This document shows positions 51,540 to 63,305 of a DNA stretch of 64,000 nucleotides, one piece after another. Below the pieces are notes generated by a model. That model was given only the letters and a program-made list of their open reading frames with translations. It was not told where the DNA came from and did not search any database. How positions within the stretch are numbered: the stretch's first letter is position 1; every line of letters starts with the position of its first letter. The position numbers were made by a program, and so were the translations under genes. Source of the stretch: Apostichopus japonicus (lineage: Eukaryota > Echinodermata > Holothuroidea > Aspidochirotida > Stichopodidae); NCBI RefSeq assembly GCF_037975245.1, contig NC_092569.1:27295168-27359167 (forward strand). Direction: 5' to 3'.

Positions 51540-52604
51540 CAAGGGCGGCGGAAGTACTTTTAATCTGGGGGGGGGGGGGACACCAACGTCGAAGGGCACT
51601 TTATAGAAATTCGATTGGACTGATGCAGCCTGATATTTAGTACCCTTTATAACTCTTATTGTATTATCTTATTTGCGTATACACATCACTGCATCAACGC
51701 CCCCCTCCCCCTCAAGGAAACAATGCATACTAGCACTGCAATATCCAATGTGCAAATTGGGAAACAAGGAACAAGTTTTCTTTCGAGACAAAATGAGGTG
51801 AAATCATTATCAAGTCCAAGTCCCTGCACACGCGATCGATACATGCATGAAAGCAAATGAAATATGTCAAAATACGAAAGGATGGGGTAGGTTATGGGAT
51901 ATTAAAACTATACTCATTATTTATAGTAGGCTATAAATGGCTTCTGCTTATTACAAAGTCACAATGTAATATAGCAATGCATTTTTGGAAATGCACTAGG
52001 ATTTTTTGGGCAAATTGAATATGCATAATGGCACCCACCAGAATGTTAGAAGCCTTGTGGTAGTAAACATAGGAGTAGGAGGCGGGGGGCCCCCCAACCA
52101 AACATTTTTGTGAAAATTCGGGCAATATGCTGAGAATTTTTCGGGCACCTACTGAAAGAAAAATAATTTGCTATGTGTTTTTCAATTGTTATACTGATAT
52201 TATTATGATCATGATTGTTGTAATGACTTTCCCAATAATTCTAACCAATATAGAAGGGTAATAACACGGCAAATGATTGTATTTTATTGGCATGCGATGT
52301 AATAACCGATGCATGCCTATATGATATGCACATTAACATGTTGAACGCGCGCAGAGCGCGCGAAAAATTCGGGTAATATTCTTCGGGCAAGTGTTACAGC
52401 CCCCCAAATCAAATTGGGCCCCTACGCCTATGGTAGTAAACATATAAAACTTCCCGAAATATTTCAATAGACGTGGGTTTCGCTTTGTAAACTCTTTTTT
52501 TTTTATAGAAATTTTAATGTAGAAAAAGGGCACATTTTTAACCTGAGGAAAAGTGGGGGGGCACGTGCCCCCTGTGCCCCCCCCCCCCGGTTCCGCCGCC
52601 CTTG
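51540..52604. mobile_element. hAT-type non-autonomous DNA element (1,065 bp)
   Basis: Ends CAAGGGCGGCGGAA and its complement TTCCGCCGCCCTTG, flanked by the 8 bp duplication TCTGATCA (51,532-51,539 and 52,605-52,612). An 8 bp target duplication with CA-GGG-GGCGG-type ends is characteristic of hAT elements. Next to each end is a homopolymer: about G12 near 51,570 and C14 near 52,576. Internally, AAAATTCGGGCAATAT and AAAAATTCGGGTAATAT, and two GGTAGTAAACATA copies, show an internal duplication. No transposase is encoded. Confidence 0.85.
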
Positions 52605-52612
52605 TCTGATCA

Positions 52613-55183
52613 TCAAAGTTGGCTTCTTCCTCATCAAGGTCACAGAATGTGCTACCAGAGGAGTGTATATTCTATAATATGAAGGAAGGCCTTTAGCAAA
52701 TCTAACTAACTAGCAATTATAATTTATTTCCAGAGTCATCATCAAATTGCTTAAAAAAGTATCATCTATTTGCAAGTACCCCATGTTTTTGTTGCTTTCA
52801 AATGTGAAATATAATTACATAAGTGAAACAAGTGTGAAAAATTAGTGGGGATATACATTGGTGTACATACAGAAATGCACATTGATGAAAAATATTAATT
52901 CTAATAAAAAAACAACTTCCCACTTCGTTTGACCTAAAGTACATACAGTTAATGTGTTTTAGCTGCCAGTTGGTCATCATATCAGTCGACCTCAATTATC
53001 TAGGCTACATGTCACTGTTTTCAGTCACATGTGCTTTCGATGCGGACAGTGATATAAGTATTACAGGTCATGTGACATTTGTTCATCAACTCAGCTGGAT
53101 CAGATTGTGCTTCAGATTGTGTCTTCCCTCCCGTTCTGAATCGTTTGGTCTGGTAGTAGCCCTGGCTCCGATCATGATGTGGTCGTACTTGTATCTGTTC
53201 TGTATTCATCTTTCATACACTATTGTATGTATAGTTATAGGACTCTATTTCGGTATTGAGACCTTGTTTGTGACCATTTCGTTTAAGCGCATGTTTTCTA
53301 CCTATTATTGAGGGCTTCGTGCCGATGTATTGTTTGCACCGTGGCTGATTATAGTAATAGATTGCAAAATCTCAGCGCTCCCTCTCTACTCTTTAATCTA
53401 TGTGTTATATTCTTTGCATGTAATAGCGAGGTTCAAGGCTCATCGTTATTAACATATGTCCATCGAAGACGCATTTGTTTCCATACCACCACCAGTCCTC
53501 AGTAGGGAATATTCAGGCACCACCCCCCCATACCCCGAATCTTAGACTGAATTAACGTTACAATATGCCCTATAATTTATACAGAAAGCTGAAGCCAGTG
53601 TATCATGAATTTCTGACCACCAGAAATCTATTTATACCACAGAAACCAAAGAAAAGTTGTAATGAAACTGGTCTCAATCAAGAATAATACATTCCTATAA
53701 AGGTTCGTGGTCAGAGCTCAAGTAGATATAGAGATATCACAGCTAAAGTTCCTTCTGGTCAATCCTCAAAAACAACAAAATGTTTGGTTACCTTGGCAAC
53801 AGCACTACTTTCTGAAGTCATCATAATAGCATTGAGTATTCTATGATACCATAGTTCACATGTGTATGTAACTTTCAGTCATAAATTATTACATACAACC
53901 TCTGTATTGTTTCTTAAACAGGTCGGTAGATTTTCTCAAAAAGTCTAATCGACGAGTAAAGGGCGCCCTCTATTTGGTTTTCTGTTAATTGTTCCCCCAG
54001 TCAGCATTGGACAAATATCAAATTTGGTGGGCTTTTTGTTCTCCAGAAGACCATCCATAGCGATTGTTTTATATTACTCTACTCTTCCACCCTGGCTATT
54101 AAAAAAAAAATTCCAAATTCATCATAGCCATATATGGGCAGCTAGCAGCCATTTTGGTTCTTGGCACAGCCGTGTGCACATTTGGTCGCTGCCAACAAAC
54201 AGAAAACCGAACCTTATATCAAATTGTACTCATTTTCACTCAAATCAAGTATTCCCTAAAAAATTGAGCAAAATCCAAAAACTAAGCACTTTTTTGGCAC
54301 ATGGAAGACGGCCTATTGGTTGTTTAATTGCGAACGGCCATTCCACAGTTAAACTGTAACCAGGCCTCTAGGACTGATTGGTGCACAAATCATGATATTC
54401 TTTTACCACGTTTGGTTAGTTGTAAAAACTCATTCGCAAAAGTCAAGCAATTGCTTATGCAACAGTATAATCAGTTGTATGCTTGCGCAAAGTTATCATT
54501 TAGGGCCTATTTCTTTTCGTTTTGTTTACCCAATTGTCTTAACAAATTTTTGTGACAATTATTATAAATTTCCACCTTTTATCGCCCTGCCTATCATAAA
54601 AGATAACAACAGATCACTAAAGCTTAGAGAGGTAGTCTGGTTTGCATGCATGGGACACTATAAAATGCAATTATTGGACTATAGCATATAGCCGAGCCTA
54701 CTTCTAGAGGAAAGTGGCACTAATACTGTGCATAACAAATTCACGTTCATTAATTTTGGTTGGTAAGAACAGATATTGAAGGCCTGATAGTACTTTTTTA
54801 TGTGTGGCATATTCTCTACATGCCAAACCTTACTGCAGAAGAAAACTTCTTAAATATCTATATAGACCCCACTTGTGGCCATGCAATATGTACAACAATG
54901 GGAATATTCCATTTCAAACACTGATATAGAGTTGTAATTAATTTTAAGGCACTTCAGCTAGAACTACCAATTGTGCAGCCCATATATTTGTGCGTGTTTG
55001 TTTGTGTTTTTTTTTTGGGGGGGGGGGCAAAAAAACATGATATCTCATTGATCATGAATTTTCTTATCTCTTTGAAGGTGTTCATCTTTGCGCGGCATAG
55101 ATAAACCAGACAACAGACTATGTCTATTGTCTTGATTCTATTGCAAAACTATCAACGTTGATGTAACAAGTTATGTTCAACAG
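52613..55183. other. No gene recognised (likely intron)
   Basis: AT-rich sequence. The 119-codon frame at 52,952-53,311 is hydrophobic by base composition and the 111-codon frame at 54,024-54,359 has no domain. Nothing else supported. Confidence 0.45.
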
Positions 55184-55259
55184 GATGTCAAAGCGTCTTT
55201 GTCATGTACACCTACGAACAAGTCTCCATAGCATTCCTGTAACTGGATTATGGAAACAG
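55184..55259 (+). CDS. Integrase-type protein exon: linker before the catalytic core
   Basis: A 76 bp exon between acceptor GTTCAACAG and donor AAACAG|GTAAAT. It enters with one base of a split codon and leaves in phase 0, joining in frame to 55,928. Its end reads LHSIPVTGLWKQ, directly preceding VGVDLIGPLP of the next exon, as in retroelement-type integrases where L-x-P-I-P-V-x-x-x-W-x-x-V-G-x-D is the standard run. The upstream part keeps only one Cys of the expected zinc-binding end, so this region has decayed or an exon is missing. Confidence 0.65.
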
Positions 55260-55363
55260 GTAAATATTCAATCTGTTTTAATTGCACAGGATGTCCGCAG
55301 TATGCCATGAAGGTTTAGTTTAGTTAATGTCCCTCTTTCTGGACAAATTAAACATTTACAAGT

Positions 55364-55601
55364 TTAAAGGTACAGTAGTCTGTATTGGCCCTAAATTTTG
55401 GCCACTTTAATTGCTAGAAGTTTTCAAAAAGTACTTTCCTGGGGGTAATAACCCTTTAAATTGTGCTCAGACATTTTAAATGATGACACGAGATGATTGA
55501 ATGTCCCAGTGAGGTAAATTTCCTCCAGGGAAATAAACATACTTACAGAATTTTGTCCATAGTGAAAATTTGGCATATTTATTTATACAGCAAACCTTTA
55601 A
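55364..55601 (+). mobile_element. TTAA-type MITE, copy 2
   Basis: Bounded by TTAA at both ends (55,364-55,367 and 55,598-55,601) with inner ends AGGT and ACCT. Homologous in inverted orientation to 44,053-44,307. It lies wholly within the intron between exons 55,184-55,259 and 55,928-56,085. A TTAA duplication suggests a piggyBac-type mover; no protein is encoded. Confidence 0.7.
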
Positions 55602-55927
55602 GCCACACTCTGGCCTAACTGCAGAGCAACCATCAATATAGGCATATAATTGTAAGATGCAAAAAGTGGCGTATCACTTTTCTGGTTCAGTGGTTGAAGC
55701 GATTGTAAATATATGGTACAGTATGGTGTAAGTTACATTTTCATGTTTGCAAGGTAAAACTAATTGGCCTAAATCCACCAACACCCTGTTTCGATCAGAT
55801 ATCCCACTGTTTTTATCGAGATCTGTGTACAGAATGAAGCAATGGAATAGAACAACAGTCAAGGCAAAGCCTGCAACTTGTATTTTTTTTTAAATTAGCA
55901 CCTAAATGCTGTCTTCTTTCTTAACAG

Positions 55928-56085
55928 GTTGGTGTTGATCTTATTGGTCCTCTACCAGTGACAGCTGCCAAGCGACTGTACATGATAACACTGTCTGACT
56001 TCTATTCAAAGTGGCCTGAGACTAAGGCAGTGCCTGACAAGACTGCAGCATCAACTTCTGATTTCATTACTGATGTGATGATGAG
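55928..56085 (+). CDS. Integrase catalytic-core exon (rve family)
   Basis: A 158 bp exon between acceptor TTTCTTAACAG and donor ATGAG|GTAAGC, phase 0 in, phase 2 out. It encodes VGVDLIGPLPVTAAKRLYMI then LSDFYSKWPETKAVPDKTAA, the N-terminal half of the RNase H-like integrase fold, with the first catalytic Asp (DLIGPL) kept. Similar to Gypsy-type integrases and their cellular or Ginger transposon relatives (GIN1/KRBA2). Introns inside an integrase argue against a recent LTR retrotransposon and for a Ginger-type transposon or a domesticated gene. Confidence 0.8.
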
Positions 56086-57349
56086 GTAAGCATGTCTTAA
56101 AAAGTGAATAATTTTCTGTAGTTAGTTCCAATATGAATGGCATCATATCTGTTATTTGTACCATGCAAATAGGTATTAAGCATACAGAAAGGTCACGAAG
56201 GTAGGTGAGAACCAAGAAAGTGTACTGTAAATCTTTGCAGGTTAAGTCCCCATTAACAAGTTTATATGTAAGTAGTTTTTGTTCCTATATTTACTTGCAA
56301 AGGTTCCACCTCTGGTTCTTAGGTAGCATATAGCCTGACAATTGTTGTCATTTGATTTACATCCCCAAGAAGTGATTTTGGCTGGACATGTTTCACTGCA
56401 GCAGACACAGTTTATTTGTTCAAACAAATGATGAGTAAATAATTAAGACCACATTCCACAGCTATACACCACCTATTGTGTGTTGTTTTTCAAAAAGGTG
56501 TTGGAAAGTTTGATATTGTAACCACAGGAACTTTTCTGTTTAGAAAGTGTGAACTTATTACTACTTGGCTGTTTTGAAAGGAACCTCGACAAGATAAGAG
56601 AGATAATGTATCGACTGAGTTTTGGTACCATTTCTCTGTTAGGTCCGTTGTGGAAATTGCTAAATGTGTTTGTGTGTGTGGTGGGGGATATTTCCTGAAA
56701 CCTGGGAGAGGGACCCCTTTTTCTTTGACAAAATAAGGCAATGTTTAGGTCTCTTGATGCAAAATGATGTATAATAGTACATTTTACCATAATAATGGTT
56801 AGCTAGCATTATTTGTTTTTTGCATTTGGGTCATACAGAGGGTGTTTGGAACCCCCATGGATCCTGATTCAGGACAATTAATGTTTGATCGGCATTAAAC
56901 AGTCATACCATGCACACATACATCAATAGAGCACCAAAAGTCAACCTTCTGTTGTATCCTAGCTTAATCTAATTTGATAAATTTCTGATATTAAATTTAA
57001 TTAATATGTCACAAATGTTGTATTGGCTCATGTGGTTAAAACTTTTCAGGTTTGGTAGTGAACTGTACAATATAGCGCCAAAATTATGACATGCGATCTC
57101 CAATTAAAAAAATGGAGCCAGTAATCCCATAAACATGTAGGTGTCACAATAAAACATCCAATTAACTCAATGGCTAAGCATAGTTCAGTTGTACACTATA
57201 CAGTCTACACTTAACCAATATAGTGAATGTTAATTATCTTTGTAGTGGAGCTTACACATAACCTTTCAAGATGATAATTTATTTTATATATGACTTACAG
57301 TGTGGCATTCACTACTCATAATATTGCTTTCAACTTTTATTTTGCACAG
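56086..57349 (+). other. Intron between the integrase-core exons
   Basis: Phase 2 intron with GTAAGC donor and TTTTGCACAG acceptor. The minus-strand open frame at 56,473-56,790 has no recognised motif. Confidence 0.65.
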
Positions 57350-57455
57350 ATTTGGTTGTACTGATATCTCATATCTGACCACCAATGGAGGGAGTATGTA
57401 TGAAGTTAACAAAAGACCCCAGAAGACATGTCTAAACAATTTTCTTGGCAGTTAA
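57350..57455 (+). CDS. Integrase-core continuation exon, second catalytic Asp missing
   Basis: The acceptor TTTTGCACAG and phase fit the preceding exon exactly: AG|A completes Arg. The frame reads FGCTDISYLTTNGGSMYEVN and stops at TAA 57,453-57,455. The family pattern here is FG-x-P-x-x-x-x-(S/T)-D-Q-G-x-E-F-x-N; this copy has Thr-Asn in place of Asp-Gln and lacks one residue after the Gly. With the second catalytic acid gone and no C-terminal Glu block found downstream, the product cannot be an active integrase. It is a pseudogene or a domesticated remnant. Confidence 0.65.
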
Positions 57456-59835
57456 CTTGTTACCGACAACAATCTTGTCTTTCACTCTAACATATCATGA
57501 GAGAAAAATTCGTCGGCTGCTATACGTTTAAGCAAAGTCAGGCCATTGACTTTTCACTGCCAGTCGTTCGGTGGAAATCCATATATTTGCAGTTCAAGTT
57601 GAAGGGTTGTGACGCTCGAAATTCTTTATCACCTCATTACTTCATTAAATAACAAATACGAAGGCGTGTTTCTTGGTTCTGGAAATTGTGTTCAAGATAA
57701 GTTCTCATAGTAAAACATATAACCGACCATATTCTGCTTCCTGTTGTAACTTTTGCTGTTATGGATTTCTGTGTAAGTCTTAACGAAAAACCCATTGGAT
57801 ACATGAGAATCAGCTATTTTATTTGTAATTTACAATCAAGATTTAACTTTTGACGGTATCAAGTTACACATTTAAGCATTTTATAGGTAATCCTACTGTT
57901 TGTGGAAAGCAGTTCAAGGGGGGATTCTAATAGGGAAACTTCTGCATGGTTTTATTGAGGTCTTTACCAAACTCTAAAGAGGATGTTCTTCATGTGGATT
58001 ATGAGAGTTTCAAGTACATATTGTTTGAAGAAGAGTGACAGTAGTATATCATTCTAATCAAGCAATACCTCCCTGCTTGAAGGATGCTCTAGAAAGCGTG
58101 GATTATCTTTAGTTGCATCAGAGCTACAAAGGGAGAGTCATCATTCCAGTTAAATTTCCCCATGCAGGGGGTAGGAAGTGGGGGTGGGAACACAACCTCA
58201 GAGGGACATTTTCTCATTCCACAACTACCACTCGTTATGCTATAAACCGATACACACCGGCCATATCACTTAAATATATATGATGTGTTAGTATGTTATC
58301 AATACTATTGATTGAGATTCTTTATTGTTAACCATGTTATAAAAAGATATGGGATGCCATTTTAAAAATAGTATGTACAGACAGTGCCCCCCCCCCCGGC
58401 TCCTGGCTCCCTGATCCTATGTATAATTTTTTCACTCTTTGCCCAGTCTGATATAGATTCAGAATATTGAATTTGTGCATGACTATCATCCAATTTCATG
58501 TTTTGATTTTTACTATATTAACTTTCTTTGAACAAACTTTTCTCTACAAGAATGACGTATTTAAAGTGTGAGAAACATGATGAGACGAAAAATCTAGCAT
58601 ATTGCATCCTGCTCTGTCCTATTTGCTTTATTCTTTCCCTTGTTTGGCTTTGTTTTGTTCCCTGTATGTTTTGCAGCTCTTTTGAAGAGGATATCGTTCT
58701 AATATATCTTTTCTAATTTGAACCACTTTTGTCCAATAAGAAACATTCATAATAAGAAACAACGAACCTTTATCACTGGAACTGCCTGGAATGCCATTTG
58801 TCTATACAAATGAAGATTTGCTTCGCGCATGGCCATCACAACAGGCTTAGGGGGCAGGGGGTGGGGGAATGGCCTTCCACCCTGTTGAGAGGGAGAAAAC
58901 CTTGACTCGACAATTGAGTAACAAAAATAAGGAAGGGTAAAAAAGTAAACAATAAAGTAGTAATGAAAGTCAATAAATAGGTGTCAAGCCCATACGGAGA
59001 GGGTTGGGGCAGTGTTGACATTTTCAAGGTCAGAGAAGTATCTTCCAGCTAGTTCATGGTTGTTATTAGCAAACAAAAATATTTTGGAACTCATCACAGA
59101 TAGGTCACAGACTTAAGAAGACCCCTCCCCAGGACACAAATTCGATAACTTACCATCCCAACTCACACCCCCCCCCTTATCCTTGCATCAAAATTATGTG
59201 TATGGGCCTGAGTTTTGTATACAGCGTTGCCGATTTCGTTTAGGATGTAACTTGAAAACACCCTCGGTTCCCGTCCTATAATGAGCTTTACGCACGGATG
59301 AAATTTCATATTGGCTAGGCAACTCTCGTAGACCCATGAAGTACAGTTACCATACTTGCCAAAACTTACCCACTGTATGTTAGGGAAATACGGCAACAAT
59401 GAAGTTTGGACTCCTAAAGTTCGTAATATTTTACCTCTGCAATTATCATTTTTTGTTGTAGCTGTTGCATTCCCTATCCCGTACCCGCCCTCCGTTGGGG
59501 AGGAAGTTAGGTTTATACTATCTCTCCCTCTGTAAAGATGACTATGAACGCAATGTAGTTGCCGAATACAACATGCATCATATACGGAGGGTAACATAGC
59601 AGCAATCACAACAAAAACATGATTAACATCTTCTACAGATGGAAGATGTTATACTGTTTCTTTTTTTTCCCGTTCTACATTTTGTTTTGCAGCAACGCAC
59701 AACGTCTCATTTATTTCCTGTAACATCTAACTATGTATGCATCTGCTCTAATTATTGATATAATGAACTCAATTGCCTTTTGAATGTCGAAATGCTTAAA
59801 TTTTATGCGGGACAAAATATACTATGAAGTATTCT
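57456..59835. other. No gene recognised
   Basis: Mostly AT-rich sequence with a C-run near 58,388. One minus open frame at 59,163-59,609 (148 codons) is relatively Cys-rich and balanced in composition, but I recognise no domain in it and no splice sites force it to be an exon. A hypothetical product cannot be excluded. Confidence 0.45.
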
Positions 59836-60012
59836 GTACCAGGACATTTCGTCCGGTGGGACTATATTTGCTGTGAGGGTGGGACACGATTTTCAGCAGA
59901 TAATGTCCGACCGGACTAAATATGCTGGTACAAAGTGTCCGCGGAGACACTTTATACAGGGGACACTCTGTACTGTCACACCGGCAGCAATTTATGCCCC
60001 AGTCCGCCCCTG
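59836..60012 (-). mobile_element. Hairpin-rich dispersed repeat, copy 2, with a hAT-like terminus
   Basis: On minus it starts CAGGGGCGGACTGG (complement of 59,999-60,012), a hAT-type end, followed outside by GTCATGAC. It shares GCCGGTGTGACAGTACAGA and serial GTCC/GGAC hairpins with 41,917-42,160, for example GTGTCCGCGGAGACAC and GTCCGACCGGAC. The opposite terminus and target duplication were not found, so it is probably truncated. Confidence 0.55.
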
Positions 60013-60601
60013 GTCATGACTAAATATTAACAGCTACTCACATATAGTTCCTCTTGAAAAGAAAGTTTAAACTTTGTTATCAGTTATTTCGTCAGAGTTA
60101 GCTCCATGGAGTACAACATCAATCTCCCATTTGCAATTAAAGTCTGGTGGCCTTGTGGATACCTACATGTGTTATATATAATACTAATATAGTGCTGTGG
60201 TAAATACAGCACTTATACCTATCCTGTAAATTTGAATTTTTGAGCAATTGTGTCATTAAACTTCATCTTTTCACATTACCACTACACCAACCCCCCCCCC
60301 CATCCCATTCAAACTCCTATCCCCCACCACACCTCGATACAATGACCAGTGAAAAAAAAATAATAATTGAACAATTTTAGATGTTACATAACAATGACAT
60401 GATACTATCACAATAAAGGAGTTATCTTCCAATCTTACTTCCACAGAGAACTAATATTGCAGAGAAAGCGAATCCTGGTAATGAATACTTCAGAGATTGA
60501 AAAATTGAGTCATTTACACATAGTATTATTCTTAAGACTTTTGTGAGTCTAAACACAATCCTTTTGTTGCATCTGTGGATTACTTATTACTGAATCTAGA
60601 T
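60013..60601. other. Region beyond the fibrinogen-type gene's stop codon
   Basis: Lies 3' of the stop on minus and probably holds its 3' UTR. No clear AATAAA on minus was seen within this interval; a candidate appears only near 59,710. A C-run lies near 60,292. Confidence 0.4.
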
Positions 60602-60885
60602 CTAGACAGGACGGATCTTCATCTCAGTGTATTTGATGTTGCAAGACCATTCTGTTTGAAACTTCCAGGATATACTAAAACCACGATGATTTGGATTGGA
60701 ATTATTCTCGACAGTATGATAATCACCATTGAGGTTAGAGCGGTGGCAGTTTTTATACCACCACGCACCGTGATACATCACTGCACAGTGCCCATCTTTG
60801 TAAATATCATTATCTCTGTCGTAGGTACTAAAAGCCTGGTTACGGTGAAATTCCAAACCTGCCTCATCAAGCTGGTTGTATGTAT
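60602..60885 (-). CDS. Fibrinogen-related protein, last exon (C-terminal half of FBG domain)
   Basis: Terminal exon. The acceptor GTCATTCACAG lies just above 60,885; the first two bases AT complete a GAT codon with the last base of the upstream exon. It encodes AFSTYDRDNDIYKDGHCAVM then HGAWWYKNCHRSNLNGDY, the calcium-binding DRDND segment and the disulfide pair of the fibrinogen C-terminal domain, and ends with KYTEMKIRPV and TAG. An extra Cys occurs in EWSC, and the stretch before the end (NSNPNHRGFSISWKF) replaces the usual GVNWYxWKG, so the ligand pocket has diverged. Such proteins are secreted lectins of invertebrate immunity or matrix. Signal peptide and N-terminus lie outside the window. 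Confidence 0.9.
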
Positions 60886-63299
60886 CTGTGAATGACAAAA
60901 ATAACGAATCACATTATCAGTATGTACTTCTCTGGCATTCATAGATTAGCAGGATTTTTATTGATTTTTATTTTTAATGTTACGATTTCCTGACTATCGT
61001 TACAATCTTGACTTCTTCTTCGATTACTTCAACTTTAGCTACTTCCTAGTCATCGTCATTTATTTTCTACGTTCTCATTTAATATCTTGGTAGTTACTTG
61101 TAGGTATTTGACTAATCATTAAAGATTATTTTAACTTCCTTTAGATTTTTTAATAAAATTGTTCACTAATTTCAAACAGATTGAATGAATATTTCCGTCT
61201 TATAAACTTTTCAATCATTTTAAATTTTTAATCCAAACTTGTTATTGTGAAGAAAGTATTTCTATTTTCAATTTTATTTAGATTTTGCAATCTCTAACAC
61301 AAAAAGCCTTTTCGTAATTCGCCTTATCACTCCAATCATTGAAGACGGCACCCCCCCAACCCTCCCCCTCCCTCCGCACCGCTATGAAAACACTTTGAAG
61401 TCAGGGACACTAATAAATGTATTCCCATTTATTTATTATTTATTTATTCTTTTTGTAGTTTGGAGCCCTTAATGGAGGGTTGCTCAAAGAACTTTTCCGC
61501 TCTCGATTATTGTCGCTTATATGTTTCATCAAACCTTTCATTCTCATGCAAACAATGCCCCACCCCCCCACCACCAAACTCACTGATTTAAAAATTAATA
61601 AGTTGCAATAAAAAGATTTTGAAAGTCTTTGGCTTGGCGCAGAAAACTTGCTCCAGGTTGTATCTTGACCATTTTATGTGTAAATATCTGGAAAGTGACT
61701 CACAATTTCAATTAATAGCCCCTGTAATAATTTGGTTAAGGTGAGATAAACTTTCTAAATGTACAGTGTCCCCCCCCTCAATTTAACTATCTTTCTCATT
61801 ATCTCTCAGATAAAATGGAATGGTACTTGAGTAAGCAATACCGAATGCTCTTTATACTTGTATAGGTTGTGCGTATCTGACGGTGTAATTCGTTTTCACT
61901 ACAACTGGACATAGCAAATCTACCTCTCCACGACTTAACTGAAATTATACCTGATGGTTGTTATTAAAGTTCATATCATCATTTTTGGTACTGTCATTTA
62001 GTAACTCGTCTATTTACAGCATTTGTCACTATTACAAACCAGAGTATTAATTAGATATCTTAACTAATTAATTATTAAAACTTATTAACTAATAGTTCCA
62101 ATCACAGGAAATGTTATGTCCCACAATTTTGACTGTACCATAACACCTATTTGGTTTCTCATTATTAGTGAATTATTAACTAATTATGCCAATCACAGAA
62201 ATTTTGTGTCCCACATATTTAAGGTACCTTAAGAACCATTTGGCGTCTCACAACTAGTGAATTATTAACTAATAATTCTCCCTCCTCCCATTTCACGATT
62301 GATGTCTGACAGCAATTGCTATCTACTTCTGAACAAGTTTTGAATATGACAAATTTGAGGACAAACAGGAGGCAACGCTCAAAAGCCTCTTAGTTGTGTG
62401 TATCAACCTGCAGCTTTAACAGTGTAGTATGCAGCCTACTAAACTGATGGTGAGTAATTCAACGCAAGTCAAGTAAATATAGATCAAAACAGTAAATAAT
62501 CAAGAGAGACATGTACGAGACGAGTAGCACAATCGCAAGGGTGACATCTACTTTCTCTCCACCCCCCCCCCCTCTCTCCCTACTTCCTTCCCTCCCCCTT
62601 ACTCGATGGATGTCTGATAGCAATATTACCAATAACAATATACTTTTAAACAATGTTTAGGATTTAGCCAAATTTAGACAAAATTGTGCATACCAACCTG
62701 CAGCTTTATAACAGTGGAGTATGCATGCAGTCTACTAAACTGATGGTGAGCAATTCAACGCAAGTAAAGTAAATATAGATCAAAACAGTAAATACCCATG
62801 AGAGACATGTACGAGACGAGTAGCACAATCGCAAGGGTGACATCTACTTTCTCTCCACCCCCCCTCTCTCCCTACTTCCTTCCCTCCCCCTTACTCGATG
62901 GATGTCTGATAGCAATATTACCAATAACAATATACTTTTAAACAATGTTTAGGATTTAGCCAAATTTAGACTAAATTGTGCATACCAACCTGCAGCTTTA
63001 TAACAGTGGAGTATGCATGCAGTCTACTAAACTGATGGTGAGCAATTCAACGCAAGTAAAGTAAATATAGATCAAAACAGTAAATACCCATGAGAGACAT
63101 GTACGAGATGAGTAGCACAGTCGCAAGGGTGACATCTACCCCCTTCCCTCTCCCCCTCCACCTCCCTCCTCCTTACTTGATGGATGTTTGATAGCAGTAT
63201 TACCAATAATGCAATCTACTTTTGAACAATTTGGGGATTTGGCAAAATTAGAGACAAGTGACAACTCTCAAAGAGTTGCTTTAATGCTGCATTACCAAC
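60886..63299 (-). other. Last intron of the fibrinogen-related gene
   Basis: A 2.4 kb phase 1 intron from donor GCAG|GTTGGT to acceptor TTCACAG. It holds a TTATT-rich tract near 61,430, C-runs near 61,350 and 61,565, a ~95 bp minisatellite (62,082-62,280) and the ~290 bp tandem array next to the donor. No other exon recognised. Confidence 0.8.
62082..62280. repeat. Minisatellite, period ~91-99 bp, about two copies
   Basis: TTATTAACTAAT recurs at 62,082, 62,173 and 62,272. Between copies CCAATCACAG, TGTCCCACA and TAGTGAA are shared. Confidence 0.7.
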
Positions 63300-63305
63300 C
63301 TGCAG
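62405..63305 (-). repeat. Intronic tandem array of ~290-310 bp units repeating the exon's splice donor
   Basis: AACCTGCAG occurs at 62,405, 62,695, 62,987 and at the true exon/intron junction 63,297, spacings of 290, 292 and 310 bp. On minus each is CTGCAG|GTTGGTA or similar, so units carry a copy of the authentic donor. Shared internal blocks include ACATGTACGAGA, GGGTGACATCTAC, a pyrimidine-rich tract and TCGATGGATGTCTGATAGCA. The two downstream units are nearly identical; the unit next to the exon is more diverged. Confidence 0.85.

Noticed and set aside
52952-53311. A membrane protein gene (119-codon hydrophobic frame)
   Set aside because: Hydrophobicity follows from T-rich composition; no recognisable family, start context or splice support.
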